From Egicoccus sp. AB-alg6-2 (GTDB taxonomy: Bacteria; Actinomycetota; Nitriliruptoria; Nitriliruptorales; Nitriliruptoraceae): a stretch of DNA of 64,000 bases. Where the stretch lies: the NCBI RefSeq assembly GCF_041821025.1, contig NZ_JBGUAY010000003.1, positions 429,969 through 493,968 of the forward strand. Direction: 5' to 3'. Every line of letters begins with the position of its first letter. Within the stretch, counting starts at the first letter, position 1. Made by a program: the position numbers and the translations under genes. A model generated the notes under the pieces. That model made no database searches. It had not been told where the DNA came from and saw only the letters and a program-made list of their open reading frames with translations. This document shows positions 28,229 to 36,546 of this stretch, piece by piece.

Positions 28229-28948
28229 CTAGCAGTCGCCCCCTTCGCCGCGAGCGGGTCCAAGGACCCGGCGCACACCGACGTCCGGCCCCAGCGCGTC
28301 AGGAACCGAGACGAGCTGGTGCGAACCCGCCCGCGCGAGGACGGCCAGGTGCAGGCGTCCCGCACCGGCGGCGGCCAGCAGCCTCCCGACCGTTGCGGCC
28401 GTCGCGCCTGTGGTCAGCACGTCGTCGACTACGAGCAGGTTGGAGCCCGGCAGCGTCGTGGTGACGACGAACCGGTCCGGGCCGTCTCGCGTGTGCGTGG
28501 CGGACAACGTCGGGACCGTGGGCAGTTCGAGGCGGTCCGCCACCGCCCGCGCGAGCACCATCGCATGGTCGACACCGCGTACCCGACGACGACGGGCCGC
28601 CGTACGCACCCAGGTCACGGCGTCGACGTCGGGTGGGTCGGCCGCGACCCGCTGCGCCAGCAGCTCGCCGAGCGGCTGCCAGCCACGACGGGCGCCAGCC
28701 AGCTTCGCGGTCACGACCGCCGCGGCGACCGGCCCGCGGTAGTCGTAGACGGCCACCGTGGTCGTGTACGGGGATCCGGCCGGCCAGCAGGGGTGACCGG
28801 CGCCGCGGTCACCCGCGCACCGAGGACAGCCCGGCGGGAGTGGGTCGACGTGGGCGCGGCAGCCCGCACACCAGGGCAGCGCTGCCCGCCGCCGACAAGC
28901 CAGGCACCGCGAGGGTGCCAGCAGCTCGGCCACGTCGGTCAGCGCCAT
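28229..28948 (-). CDS. comF: ComF-family phosphoribosyltransferase-like protein
   Basis: This 239-residue protein has an N-terminal four-cysteine zinc finger (CLACRRRAALPWCAGC, plus CPRCAGDRGAGHPC) and a phosphoribosyltransferase fold with the PRPP-binding loop LLVVDDVLTTGATAATVGRL. The order, zinc finger then Type I PRT, is that of ComF proteins, needed for DNA uptake in competent bacteria but common in many others. Neighbouring hpf on the same strand is the arrangement seen for Rv3241c-Rv3242c in mycobacteria. The PRPP loop is intact; actual catalysis is unproven in the family. Confidence 0.92.
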   Translation of the reverse strand: MALTDVAELLAPSRCLACRRRAALPWCAGCRAHVDPLPPGCPRCAGDRGAGHPCWPAGSPYTTTVAVYDYRGPVAAAVVTAKLAGARRGWQPLGELLAQRVAADPPDVDAVTWVRTAARRRRVRGVDHAMVLARAVADRLELPTVPTLSATHTRDGPDRFVVTTTLPGSNLLVVDDVLTTGATAATVGRLLAAAGAGRLHLAVLARAGSHQLVSVPDALGPDVGVRRVLGPARGEGGDC

Positions 28949-29025
28949 GACGACAGCCGAGCACCACGCCGGCAGCGACGTCGACGGGTTTGCGTGGCCG
29001 CCTGTGGACGTCGCCCGACGGCAGG

Positions 29026-29403
29026 TCAGGTGCGGCCGTACTCGTCGGCGAGACGCTCGATGTCGTCCTCGTCGAAGGCACCGAAACAGATCTCGACGAA
29101 CCGTCCGGCCGTGGCACCGCCCGTCACGCGGTGCACCGTGCCGCGGGGGATGTAGAACTCGTCACCCGCCGTGGCGACGGTGATCTCGTCGCCCACCTGC
29201 ACCACCAGGCCGTCGTCGAGCACGATCCACAGCTCGTCGCGGTGCTGGTGACGTTGGAGGCTGAGCGGACGACCGGCCTGGACGGTGATCAGCTTGACCG
29301 TCGACACCTCGTCGCAGGTGTAGCGCCGGAACTGGCCCCAGGGCCGATGGTCGACCACGACCCCGGGACGCGGGTCGGAGCGCGGCTGGGTGGTGTCGGG
29401 CAC
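29026..29403 (-). CDS. Cupin, phosphomannose isomerase type II-like
   Basis: This 125-residue single-domain cupin shows VDHRPWGQFRRY, LSLQRHQHRDELWIVLDDGL and EFYIPRGTVHRVTG. The order of the two His-containing motifs is that of the C-terminal metal-binding domain of type II mannose-6-phosphate isomerases, which interconvert fructose-6-phosphate and mannose-6-phosphate. It lies near the phosphomannomutase gene, supporting a role in GDP-mannose supply. The stand-alone small size leaves open another cupin function. AGGTGG precedes the chosen GTG. Confidence 0.8.
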   Translation of the reverse strand: MPDTTQPRSDPRPGVVVDHRPWGQFRRYTCDEVSTVKLITVQAGRPLSLQRHQHRDELWIVLDDGLVVQVGDEITVATAGDEFYIPRGTVHRVTGGATAGRFVEICFGAFDEDDIERLADEYGRT

Positions 29404-29474
29404 GGAGCCACCTCTTGGGACGCGACGGCTGGGCCGGCGGATGCTAGCGGCGCGAACCGGACGGACCAGTCGTT

Positions 29475-29657
29475 TCAGCCGGCACTGCGGCGGGTGCGCG
29501 TGGCCTCGTCGACGAGCATGACGGGGATCCCCTCGCGCACCGGGTACTGCAGCCCGCAGCCGGTGCACACGATGAGGTGGCGTCGCTCCTTGTGCTCGAC
29601 GTCGGCCTGGCAGGCGGGACAGACCAGGATCTCGAGCAGACGCTCGTCCAGTGCCAC
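29475..29657 (-). CDS. Trm112/UPF0434-family small zinc-ribbon protein
   Basis: This 60-residue protein has ILVCPACQADVEHK and HLIVCTGCGLQYPVREGIPV, that is CPxC and CxxC pairs forming a zinc ribbon, and the ending PVREGIPVMLVDEA typical of Trm112-like proteins. In eukaryotes and archaea these activate methyltransferases; bacterial partners are mostly unknown. It lies between the cupin and phosphomannomutase genes on the same strand, 35 bases after the latter. Confidence 0.9.
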   Translation of the reverse strand: MALDERLLEILVCPACQADVEHKERRHLIVCTGCGLQYPVREGIPVMLVDEATRTRRSAG

Positions 29658-29692
29658 GGGATGCTCCTGCAGTCGTTGCCGTCGGGAAAGGG

Positions 29693-31054
29693 TCAGGCGC
29701 TGGTCGCGAGGGCGGCGACCTCGTCGCGCAGTCGCGCCATGGCGTCCGCGTCGTCGGCCTCGACGTTGAGCCGCAGGAGCGGCTCGGTGTTGCTGGGGCG
29801 CAGATTGAACCAGCCACCGGCGGTCACGACGGTCAGCCCGTCCTCGGTGTCGCAGCGGCCGCGATCCGCGAAGGCGTCGGCGACCCGCTGCAGCGCCGCC
29901 TGCTGGTCGGCCACCTCGTAGTTGAGCTCGCCGGACGCGGCATAGCGGTCGTAGGGGGCGACGACCTGCGACAGGGGCGCGCCCGCGTCTGCGACCGCCT
30001 CGAGGAGGACCAGCGCCGCGATCACGCCGGAGTCCGCGCGGAAGTTGTCACGGAAGTAGTAGTGACCGGAGTGCTCGACGGCATACACGGCGTCGGTCTC
30101 GGCCATCCGCCGCTTGATGAAGGAGTGGCCGACGCGCGTCCGCACGGCCCGACCGCCGGCCGCCTCGATCGTCTCGGGGACGGTGCGTGAGCAGATGAGG
30201 TTGTAGAGCACCGTCGCACCCGGGTGGCGCGCCAGCAGCCGATCGGCGACGACCGCGCCGATCAACGACGACGACACCGGGCGGCCCTCTTCGTCGACGG
30301 CGAAGACCCGGTCGGCGTCACCGTCGAAGGCGAGCCCCAGCGCGTGCCCGCCGCGACGGACCTCGGCCTGCAGGTCGCGCAGGTTCTCGGGCTCCAAGGG
30401 GTTCGCGGGGTGGTTGGGGAAGGACCCGTCGAGCTCGAAGAACAACGGCGTGGTGCGGATGGGCAAGCCGTCGACCACGGCGGGCCAGACGTGTCCCGCC
30501 ATGCCGTTGCCGGCGTCGACGACGACCGACACCTCGCGAAGCGCGGCGGTGTCGACGAACGAGCGCACGTGGGCCGCGAAGCGGTCGGTCAGGTCGTCCT
30601 CGCTGCGCCGTCCCGGCTCGGCCGGCGGCAACCCGTCGACAGCGACGGCGAGGTCACGGATGTCCCCCAGCCCGGTGTCGATGGCCACGGGGACGGCGCC
30701 GGGTCGACACAGCTTGATGCCGTTGTAGGCGGCCGGGTTGTGGCTGGCGGTGAACATCGCGCCGGCCGCGTCGAGCACCCCCGACGCGTAGTAGAGCTGG
30801 TCGGTCGAGGCCAGCCCGATGTCGACCACGTCGACGCCCCGGGAGTTCACGCCGTCGGCGAAGGCATGCGCGAGTCCGGGCGAGGAGGGGCGCATGTCGT
30901 AGCCGACCACCAGGCGACCGCCCTCGGGCAGCAGGACCTCGGCGGTCGCGGCTCCGAACGCGCGCGCGAAGTCGGCGTCGAGCTGCTCGCCGACGAGCCC
31001 CCGCACGTCGTAGGCCTTGACCACCGCGTCGAGGATCTCACGTGAGACCGGCAC
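29693..31054 (-). CDS. manB: Phosphomannomutase/phosphoglucomutase
   Basis: This 453-residue alpha-D-phosphohexomutase interconverts mannose-6-phosphate and mannose-1-phosphate. The phosphoserine loop is FTASHNPAAYNG, the metal-binding loop LAFDGDADRVFAVDEEG, the sugar-binding loop AVEHSGHYYFRDN, and the phosphate-binding loop LRPSNTEPLLRLNVEA. GTG at 31054 follows AAGG by about eight bases. It sits beside DUF3499 as manB (Rv3257c) does in M. tuberculosis. Together with the cupin and the nucleotidyltransferase at 49-50 kb it could furnish GDP-mannose. Confidence 0.94.
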   Translation of the reverse strand: MPVSREILDAVVKAYDVRGLVGEQLDADFARAFGAATAEVLLPEGGRLVVGYDMRPSSPGLAHAFADGVNSRGVDVVDIGLASTDQLYYASGVLDAAGAMFTASHNPAAYNGIKLCRPGAVPVAIDTGLGDIRDLAVAVDGLPPAEPGRRSEDDLTDRFAAHVRSFVDTAALREVSVVVDAGNGMAGHVWPAVVDGLPIRTTPLFFELDGSFPNHPANPLEPENLRDLQAEVRRGGHALGLAFDGDADRVFAVDEEGRPVSSSLIGAVVADRLLARHPGATVLYNLICSRTVPETIEAAGGRAVRTRVGHSFIKRRMAETDAVYAVEHSGHYYFRDNFRADSGVIAALVLLEAVADAGAPLSQVVAPYDRYAASGELNYEVADQQAALQRVADAFADRGRCDTEDGLTVVTAGGWFNLRPSNTEPLLRLNVEADDADAMARLRDEVAALATSA

Positions 31055-31086
31055 AGCACGACCTTTTCGCGACGACGGCGGTGAGC

Positions 31087-31386
31087 CTACTCCGCTGGCT
31101 CCGCCGGCCCCGCCGGGAGGGTGCGGCCGATATAGCGCTTGCGGCTGCGGCCGTCTTCCTTCCAGTACGCGTACCAGTAGGGACCGTGCGGGCACCTGGT
31201 GCAACCGGCCTTGCCGCAGCGGACGTGCTCCTGCCGGTAGCGGAGTCCGTCCGGCAGGTCGGTTTCGGCCGGTGTCGGCGGTCCGTCCGCCTGGTGGAGC
31301 AGGCCCCGGACCAGGATCAGCAGGCGACGCAGCTCGTACTCGTCGAGCTTGCGGACCTGCGCGATCAGCTCCCGCGGCACGCCCAC
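31087..31386 (-). CDS. DUF6788-like small protein with cysteine cluster
   Basis: This protein of about 99 residues has a helical first half (LIAQVRKLDEYELRRLLILV) and a second half with VRCGKAGCTRCPHGPYWYAY then WKEDGRSRKRYIG. The Cys-rich GPYWY pattern is typical of the DUF6788 family, of unknown function. The chosen GTG has GGGGAG about seven bases upstream; an earlier GTG at 31434 is open but lacks a ribosome site. It follows DUF3499 and precedes manB on the same strand. Confidence 0.7.
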   Translation of the reverse strand: MGVPRELIAQVRKLDEYELRRLLILVRGLLHQADGPPTPAETDLPDGLRYRQEHVRCGKAGCTRCPHGPYWYAYWKEDGRSRKRYIGRTLPAGPAEPAE

Positions 31387-31478
31387 GCCCTGCTCCCCTC
31401 GCGACCTCGTCGAACGGCCATCGTAGGTCGGCACGGCACACGGGCTCGCGCACCGGGGCGCGCCGGCGTGCGCGCCCG

Positions 31479-32144
31479 CTACCAGTCGGCGGCGGGTTCT
31501 GCGGGCGCCACCGGTCGTCGGCGTTCGGCCAGGACCGGTCGCGGTCTCGGCGCCTGCGGCACCGAGGTGGCCGGCGCGGACGACTCGAGGGCCGGGGAAG
31601 TGGTGCAGCCCTCGAGCGTCGCGGCGGCGGCCTCGCCCGGCTTGCGGTCCCGCGCGTCGCGCACGACCGACGATGGCGCCGGCGAGGAGGATTGCGCCGC
31701 GGGCCCGGGTGCAGCGGGCTCGGACGCGGCGGTTCCCGACGGGGCGGACGCGTCGGCGGGGACCGCGGCATCCGGGTTCGGGAGGTCGGGTACGGCCCGG
31801 AGGGCCGCGGCGAGCAGCGCCACGGTGTCGGGCCCGTCGAAGGCAGGGCGCGTGCCGCTGGGCGGAGCGGCCTGGTCGTCCGCCGGTCGGCGATCACGCA
31901 GGCGCCATCCGTGCGGCGGCTGCGTGCGCGCGGCATGGGTGGCGCACAGGTCGTAGGACTGGGGGGCGCGTGTCTCGGCGAGTTCGGCGAGCCACGCCTC
32001 GCGCTCGGCGTAGTTGAACGTCAGCGTCGCATTCGCGGGACCGGGACAACCGGGACGCGAGCATGCCCGGGCCGCCGCCAGCGCGAGCGGGCGGACCACG
32101 GCGCCGCGCACGACGCCCCGTCGGATCTCTGCGGATTCGGACAC
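31479..32144 (-). CDS. DUF3499-family protein
   Basis: This 221-residue protein carries the DUF3499 signature in its first 90 residues: RACSRPGCPGPANATLTFNY, then APQSYDLCATHAARTQPPHG and W. The CxxxxC and CxxH pairs suggest zinc binding. The remaining 130 residues are a low-complexity alanine/proline/serine tail that is probably disordered. DUF3499 genes usually lie next to a metallopeptidase-family gene and manB, as here. Function is unknown. The divergent neighbour at 32281 shares a 136-base promoter region. Confidence 0.85.
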   Translation of the reverse strand: MSESAEIRRGVVRGAVVRPLALAAARACSRPGCPGPANATLTFNYAEREAWLAELAETRAPQSYDLCATHAARTQPPHGWRLRDRRPADDQAAPPSGTRPAFDGPDTVALLAAALRAVPDLPNPDAAVPADASAPSGTAASEPAAPGPAAQSSSPAPSSVVRDARDRKPGEAAAATLEGCTTSPALESSAPATSVPQAPRPRPVLAERRRPVAPAEPAADW

Positions 32145-32280
32145 CGGCGGAGTGAATCACACGCGTGGAATTCGCCCGAGCAACCGTTCCCTGATCGCTT
32201 CTTGGGGAGGGACGGAGCCCAAGACGGTTTTGTCATTCGCCGCACCGGGAGCGGACGGCGGCCTGGCTACGCTCCCGAAC

Positions 32281-32703
32281 GTGTCCGACCGTCATGCTCG
32301 CCACCGCCGCTCTCCCGCCGATCGCCGGCGGCGACCGGTCGACGGCTACCGCGTCGCTGACGCCGACCGTTTCGACCGGCTCGTCGACGACGCCGTCGGA
32401 GGCCTGCCCGACGAGCTGCTGCGCTACCTCGACGAGGTGGAGATGGCGGTGGCCGAGGTGCCCCCCGGCGGCGCGGACGAGCGTGAGGTGGTGCTGGGCC
32501 GTCTGCGGCGACTACCGGCGAACGCCTCGTCGCGCGGCCCGGGCGCCGCCACAGCACGGTTGACGGTCTACCGACGCCCACTCGAGGCACGCGCCCACAA
32601 CCGCGCCGACCTGCTCGAGCTGATCCAGCTCGTCGTCGTGCAGGAGCTCGCCGACCACTTCGGCATCGGCGACGACCGTCTCGACGAACTCGGCTGGGGC
32701 TGA
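32281..32703 (+). CDS. Metallopeptidase-family (MMP-like) protein lacking the HExxH motif
   Basis: This 140-residue protein matches the small metallopeptidase family usually encoded next to DUF3499: FDRLVDDAVGGLPDELLRYL, ARLTVYRRPLE, LLELIQLVVVQELADHFGIG and DDRLDELGWG. In active members the last part reads HExxHHFGI; here it is QELADHFGI, so the first and second zinc histidines are replaced by Gln and Asp. It is therefore predicted to be catalytically dead or to bind something else. GTG at 32281 gives the family's usual length. Confidence 0.85.
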   Translation: MSDRHARHRRSPADRRRRPVDGYRVADADRFDRLVDDAVGGLPDELLRYLDEVEMAVAEVPPGGADEREVVLGRLRRLPANASSRGPGAATARLTVYRRPLEARAHNRADLLELIQLVVVQELADHFGIGDDRLDELGWG

Positions 32704-32768
32704 GACCCTCGGCTGGCTTGTTGCGACCTGTTCGCGATAAGGTCGTGCCCCCGTTCGAGTGAGGGTGT

Positions 32769-33875
32769 GTGGGTGTGGCGTCACCGCCGTACGAGTTGGC
32801 GGTCTCCGCCGCGCGAGCCGATGACCTCGGCCGTGAACGGCGGCGCCGTCGCGCTCGACGGTGGATGTCGTCGCTGTGGTCGGTGCTGGTCGCCACGGTC
32901 GTCGCCGGCGTCGCGATCGGCGCGGTCCCTGTGGCGCCCGCCACCGTCGCCGCGATCGTCGGTCACGAGCTGCTCGGCGTCCCGGCCGAGGTGACGTGGT
33001 CCGCCTCGGAGGCCTCCATCGTGTGGCAGGTCCGGGTACCGCGGGTACTGCTCGCGACGATGGTGGGCGCCGGCCTCGCCGTGAGCGGGGTGGCGCTTCA
33101 GGCGATGGTCCGCAACGTGCTCGCCGACCCCTACCTGCTCGGGGTCACCTCGGGAGCGTCGACCGGAGCCGCCGCAGCCATCCTGTTCGGGTTCGGCTCC
33201 AGCCTGGGCGCCAACGCCCTCGCCGGCAGCGCCTTCCTCGGCGCCATGGGGGCGTCCGTGGCGGTGTTCCTGATCGCCCGCGCCGCCGGCCGGGTCACCT
33301 CGGTCCGGCTGCTGCTCGCCGGCGTGGCCGTCGGGTACGCGCTCTACGCCGCCACGAGCTTCCTCATCTTCGCGGCCAACTCCGCGGAGGGATCACGCTC
33401 GGTGCTGTTCTGGCTGCTGGGATCGCTGAGCCTGGCGCGCTGGTCGTCGGCGCTGACGGTCACGGTGGTCACCGTGGTCGCGACCGTCGTGCTGCTGGCC
33501 GCGGCGGGCGCCAAGCTCGACGCACTGGCGATCGGTGACGAGACCGCGCTGACCCTCGGTACCTCCCCGACCCGGTTCCGCGCCCAACTGCTCGTGCTGG
33601 TGTCGTTGTGCGTCGGCACGGTGGTCGCCGCGGCCGGGGGGATCGGCTTCGTAGGGCTGGTGATCCCCCATGTCGCCCGCCGGTTCGTCGGCGCGGCCCA
33701 CGCGCGGGTCGTCCCGGCCGCCGCGTTGATCGGCGCGATCTTCCTGGTCTGGGCCGACGTCGCCGCCCGCACCCTGCTCCAGCCCCGTGAACTGCCCATC
33801 GGAATCATCACCGCCCTGGTCGGTGCCCCGTTCCTGCTGCTGCTGGTCCGCCGCTTCCACGCCGCCGCTGACTGA
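32769..33875 (+). CDS. FecCD/BtuC-type ABC transporter permease
   Basis: This 368-residue membrane protein belongs to the vitamin B12/siderophore permease family. Signature segments are VRVPRVLLATMVGAGLAVSG, LADPYLLGVTSGASTGAA, FWLLGSLSLARWSS and GGIGFVGLVIPHVARRFVGA. About ten helices are expected. The first 30 residues are polar and arginine-rich, so an internal ATG at 32864 is a possible true start. It leads a four-gene operon with the binding protein, ATPase and a methyltransferase. No cobalamin riboswitch fits in the 65 bases upstream. Confidence 0.9.
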   Translation: MGVASPPYELAVSAARADDLGRERRRRRARRWMSSLWSVLVATVVAGVAIGAVPVAPATVAAIVGHELLGVPAEVTWSASEASIVWQVRVPRVLLATMVGAGLAVSGVALQAMVRNVLADPYLLGVTSGASTGAAAAILFGFGSSLGANALAGSAFLGAMGASVAVFLIARAAGRVTSVRLLLAGVAVGYALYAATSFLIFAANSAEGSRSVLFWLLGSLSLARWSSALTVTVVTVVATVVLLAAAGAKLDALAIGDETALTLGTSPTRFRAQLLVLVSLCVGTVVAAAGGIGFVGLVIPHVARRFVGAAHARVVPAAALIGAIFLVWADVAARTLLQPRELPIGIITALVGAPFLLLLVRRFHAAAD

Positions 33876-33932
33876 CGCCCCCAGGACGACGCTTCGTCCG
33901 CCCTCGCCGCCCTCCCCCGAACCGGAGCCCCG

Positions 33933-34943
33933 ATGCGTCGACGTGTCCGCCTCCTCTCCCACCTCGCGACGGCGTCGCTGCTGACCGCCTGCGCCAGCGC
34001 CCCCACGACCGAGCAGGGAGCCGGCGCCCGGACGGCGCCCGGCAGCGGCCCCGCGGCGACCTCGTATCCGCTCGAGGTCGCCAACTGTGGGCACACCGTC
34101 GTCTTCCACGCAGCACCCGAACGCGTCGTGCTGCTCAACAGCGCCCCGACCTCGGCGCTGCAGGCCATCGGCGTGCTCGAGCGGACCGTGGCGCGTGCCG
34201 GCGCCTTCCCGCCCGCGTACTTCGACGAGGCGACCCGGTCGACGCTCGAGGCGATTCCTTCCCTCGGCGGGGACGACATCGACGCCGCAGGTCACTTCCA
34301 GATCTCGCAGGAGGTGGTCCTGGCCCACGAACCGGACCTGGTGCTGGGGCTGCCGGACGGCATCTCGCGGGACGCGCTCACCGATGCCGACATCCCCGTG
34401 CTGGAGGAACCGGCCATGTGCCCGGAGGGCCTCCCCGACCCCGGGTTCGACGACATCTACGCGCAGGTCGCGCTCTACGGGGAGGTGTTCGACCAGCAGG
34501 ACGCGGCCGCCGAGGCCATCGAACGCCTGCGTGCACGGGTCGCGACGCTGACGACCCAGGCCGCCGGCGGGCGCACGGCGGCGGTGCTGTTTCCCACGGT
34601 CGGTGCCGGGGCCGGCTACGCCTACGGCACCCGCAGCATGACCCATCCCCAGCTCGAGGCCGCCGGGTTCACCAACGCCTTCGCCGACGTCGACGAGCGG
34701 GTCTTCGAGGTCACCCTCGAGGAGGTCCTCGACCGCGACCCCGACGTGCTGGTCCTGCTGCACGTCGACGGCGACCCCGAGCGCGTCGAAGCGGAGATCC
34801 GCGGGCTCCCCGGCGCCGACGGGCTGACCGCGGTCGCCAACGACGACATCCTCGTGCAGTTGTTCAACTTCTCCGAACCACCGACGCCGCTGTCGATCGA
34901 CGGGCTCGAGCGGATCACGGCCACGTTCGGGGACGGCTCATGA
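33933..34943 (+). CDS. Periplasmic-type substrate-binding lipoprotein (iron-chelate/B12 family)
   Basis: This 336-residue protein starts with a lipoprotein signal ending in LLTACAS. The mature part is a class III binding protein: YPLEVANCGHTVVFHAAPER, VVLLNSAPTSALQAIGV, LAHEPDLVLG and a C-terminal half with VLFPTVGAG and DVLVLLHVDGD. The spelling ENCG-then-AAPERVV is common among actinobacterial iron-complex transporters, but the ligand is not determined by sequence alone. Its stop overlaps the ATPase start by four bases. Confidence 0.9.
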   Translation: MRRRVRLLSHLATASLLTACASAPTTEQGAGARTAPGSGPAATSYPLEVANCGHTVVFHAAPERVVLLNSAPTSALQAIGVLERTVARAGAFPPAYFDEATRSTLEAIPSLGGDDIDAAGHFQISQEVVLAHEPDLVLGLPDGISRDALTDADIPVLEEPAMCPEGLPDPGFDDIYAQVALYGEVFDQQDAAAEAIERLRARVATLTTQAAGGRTAAVLFPTVGAGAGYAYGTRSMTHPQLEAAGFTNAFADVDERVFEVTLEEVLDRDPDVLVLLHVDGDPERVEAEIRGLPGADGLTAVANDDILVQLFNFSEPPTPLSIDGLERITATFGDGS

Positions 34944-35740
34944 TCACCGCCGAGGGCGTCCGCTTCGCCTACGACCACACGCTCGTCCTCGACGACGTGG
35001 GGCTCGAGGTCCCGACCGGCGAGACGGTCGGGGTCATCGGGCCCAACGGCTGCGGCAAGACCACGTTCCTGCGCACGCTCTACGCGTCGCTGCAGCACCA
35101 CGCGGGCCGGGTACTGCTCGACGAAACCGACATCACGACGTTCGGTGCCCGCGAGATCGCCGAACGGTTGGCGGTCGTGGTGCAGGAGCATCCCACCGAC
35201 CTGCCCTACACGGTCGCGGAGATGGTCCTGCTCGGCCGGGCCCCGCACCAGGGCATGTTCGGCCGCCCGCGCGGACACGACCACCGCGTCGCCGCCGCGG
35301 CCCTGCGCAGGGTGGGGGCCCGGCACCTGGCCGACCGGGTGTACGCCACCCTCTCCGGTGGTGAGCGGCAGCGCGTGCTCATCGCACGCGCGATCGCCCA
35401 GGAGGTCGACCACCTGCTGCTGGACGAGCCGACCAACCATCTCGACATCCGCTACCAGCACGAGGTCCTCGCCCTCGTCGGATCGCTGGACGTCACCACG
35501 GTCGTGGTCCTTCATGACCTCAACCTGGCCGCCCGCTACTGCGACCACCTCGTGCTGCTCGACGCCGGCAGGGTCGCCCGCGCCGGTCCGGTGGCCGACG
35601 TCCTCGTCCCCGAGGTCCTCGAACCCGTCTATGGCGTGCACGTCCAACGCTTCGAGCACGACGGCCATCCGCAGCTGCTGTTCTCGCCCATCGCCGAGGA
35701 CGCCGAGGTCGGCCTCCTGCCGGTCCCCGACCACCCTTGA
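34940..35740 (+). CDS. ABC transporter ATP-binding protein (FecE/BtuD type)
   Basis: This 266-residue ATPase energises the importer. Walker A is GPNGCGKTT, the Q-loop VVQEHPTDLPY, the signature LSGGERQRVLIARAIAQ, Walker B LLLDEPTNHLD, and the switch histidine VLHDLNLAARYCD. The motif order and the family spelling LGRAPHQG are those of iron-chelate/cobalamin importers. ATG overlaps the stop of the binding-protein gene (ATGA), a sign of translational coupling. Confidence 0.94.
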   Translation: MITAEGVRFAYDHTLVLDDVGLEVPTGETVGVIGPNGCGKTTFLRTLYASLQHHAGRVLLDETDITTFGAREIAERLAVVVQEHPTDLPYTVAEMVLLGRAPHQGMFGRPRGHDHRVAAAALRRVGARHLADRVYATLSGGERQRVLIARAIAQEVDHLLLDEPTNHLDIRYQHEVLALVGSLDVTTVVVLHDLNLAARYCDHLVLLDAGRVARAGPVADVLVPEVLEPVYGVHVQRFEHDGHPQLLFSPIAEDAEVGLLPVPDHP

Positions 35741-35751
35741 GGAGTTCTCCC

Positions 35752-36501
35752 ATGACCAGTTCAGGAACCTCCACCGACGTCCAACAGGCGATGGACACCT
35801 ACTGGCACCGTCGCGCCCCCCACTACCACGACCATCAACGTCGCACCCAGACGGCCGCGATCCGTGACTTCTGGACGCGGCTGTGGCAGGACGCGCTTCC
35901 CGCCGCGCCGATCGAGGTCCTCGACGTCGGGACGGGGACCGGCGAGGTCGCGGCCGTGCTCGCCCGCCTCGGTCACCGGGTGACCGCCATCGACACCGCC
36001 GCGGGCATGCTGGAGCTCGCGAGGCAGCGCCCACTGGACAGCACCGGCGGCGGGTCGGTGGTCTGGCAGCACGGTGACGCCGTCCGGCCGCCCTTCCCAC
36101 CGGCCAGCTTCGACGCCGTCACCAGCCGCTATGTGCTGTGGACCCTGCGCGACCCGGTCGCCGCGCTCGAACGCTGGCGGGCGCTGCTCCGCCCCGGCGG
36201 CCGGCTGGTCGCCGTCGACAGCACCTGGTTCCCGGAGGGCATCCACCCGACCGGGCCCGCCGGCGACGCCTCCAGGCTGCCCGAGTTCCAGCGCCACTAC
36301 ACCCGCGCCGTGACCGCCCGACTGCCACTGGCCGAGGCCGACAGCATCACGCCCGCGGTCCGTGCCGTCGAAGCCGCCGGCTTCGAGGACGTCACGCTCG
36401 AACCGCTGGAACCGCTCGAGCGTCTCCAGACCCAGGCCGCCATCCCGAGCGACCACGACATCCGGCTGCAGTACCTCATCACGGCCACCGCGCCACGGTG
36501 A
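35752..36501 (+). CDS. Class I SAM-dependent methyltransferase in importer operon
   Basis: This 249-residue protein has motif I VLDVGTGTGEVAAVLARLG, the acidic end of strand 2 in VTAIDTAAGML, and FDAVTSRYVLWTLRDPVAAL as motif post-I/VI. GGAG lies about eight bases before the ATG at 35752, favouring it over a TTG at 35737. Methyltransferases of this kind often follow iron-chelate type transporter genes in actinobacteria, as I recall, and may modify the imported ligand, but no substrate is established. It converges with the DUF5719 gene. Confidence 0.88.
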   Translation: MTSSGTSTDVQQAMDTYWHRRAPHYHDHQRRTQTAAIRDFWTRLWQDALPAAPIEVLDVGTGTGEVAAVLARLGHRVTAIDTAAGMLELARQRPLDSTGGGSVVWQHGDAVRPPFPPASFDAVTSRYVLWTLRDPVAALERWRALLRPGGRLVAVDSTWFPEGIHPTGPAGDASRLPEFQRHYTRAVTARLPLAEADSITPAVRAVEAAGFEDVTLEPLEPLERLQTQAAIPSDHDIRLQYLITATAPR

Positions 36502-36525
36502 TCCGAGGGGCGGGGCCGTCGGCGC

Positions 36526-36541
36526 CGTCGTCCAGACGACG
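36526..36541. terminator. Bidirectional hairpin between convergent genes
   Basis: CGTCGT-CCAG-ACGACG is a perfect 6-bp stem with a 4-base loop between the methyltransferase and DUF5719 stops. It is suitably placed to end both transcripts, but lacks T tracts. Confidence 0.45.
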
Positions 36542-36546
36542 TGGCG

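Noticed and set aside
32704..32768. Cobalamin riboswitch upstream of the BtuC-like gene
   Set aside because: The gap is only 65 bases, too short for this riboswitch, and no conserved core was seen.
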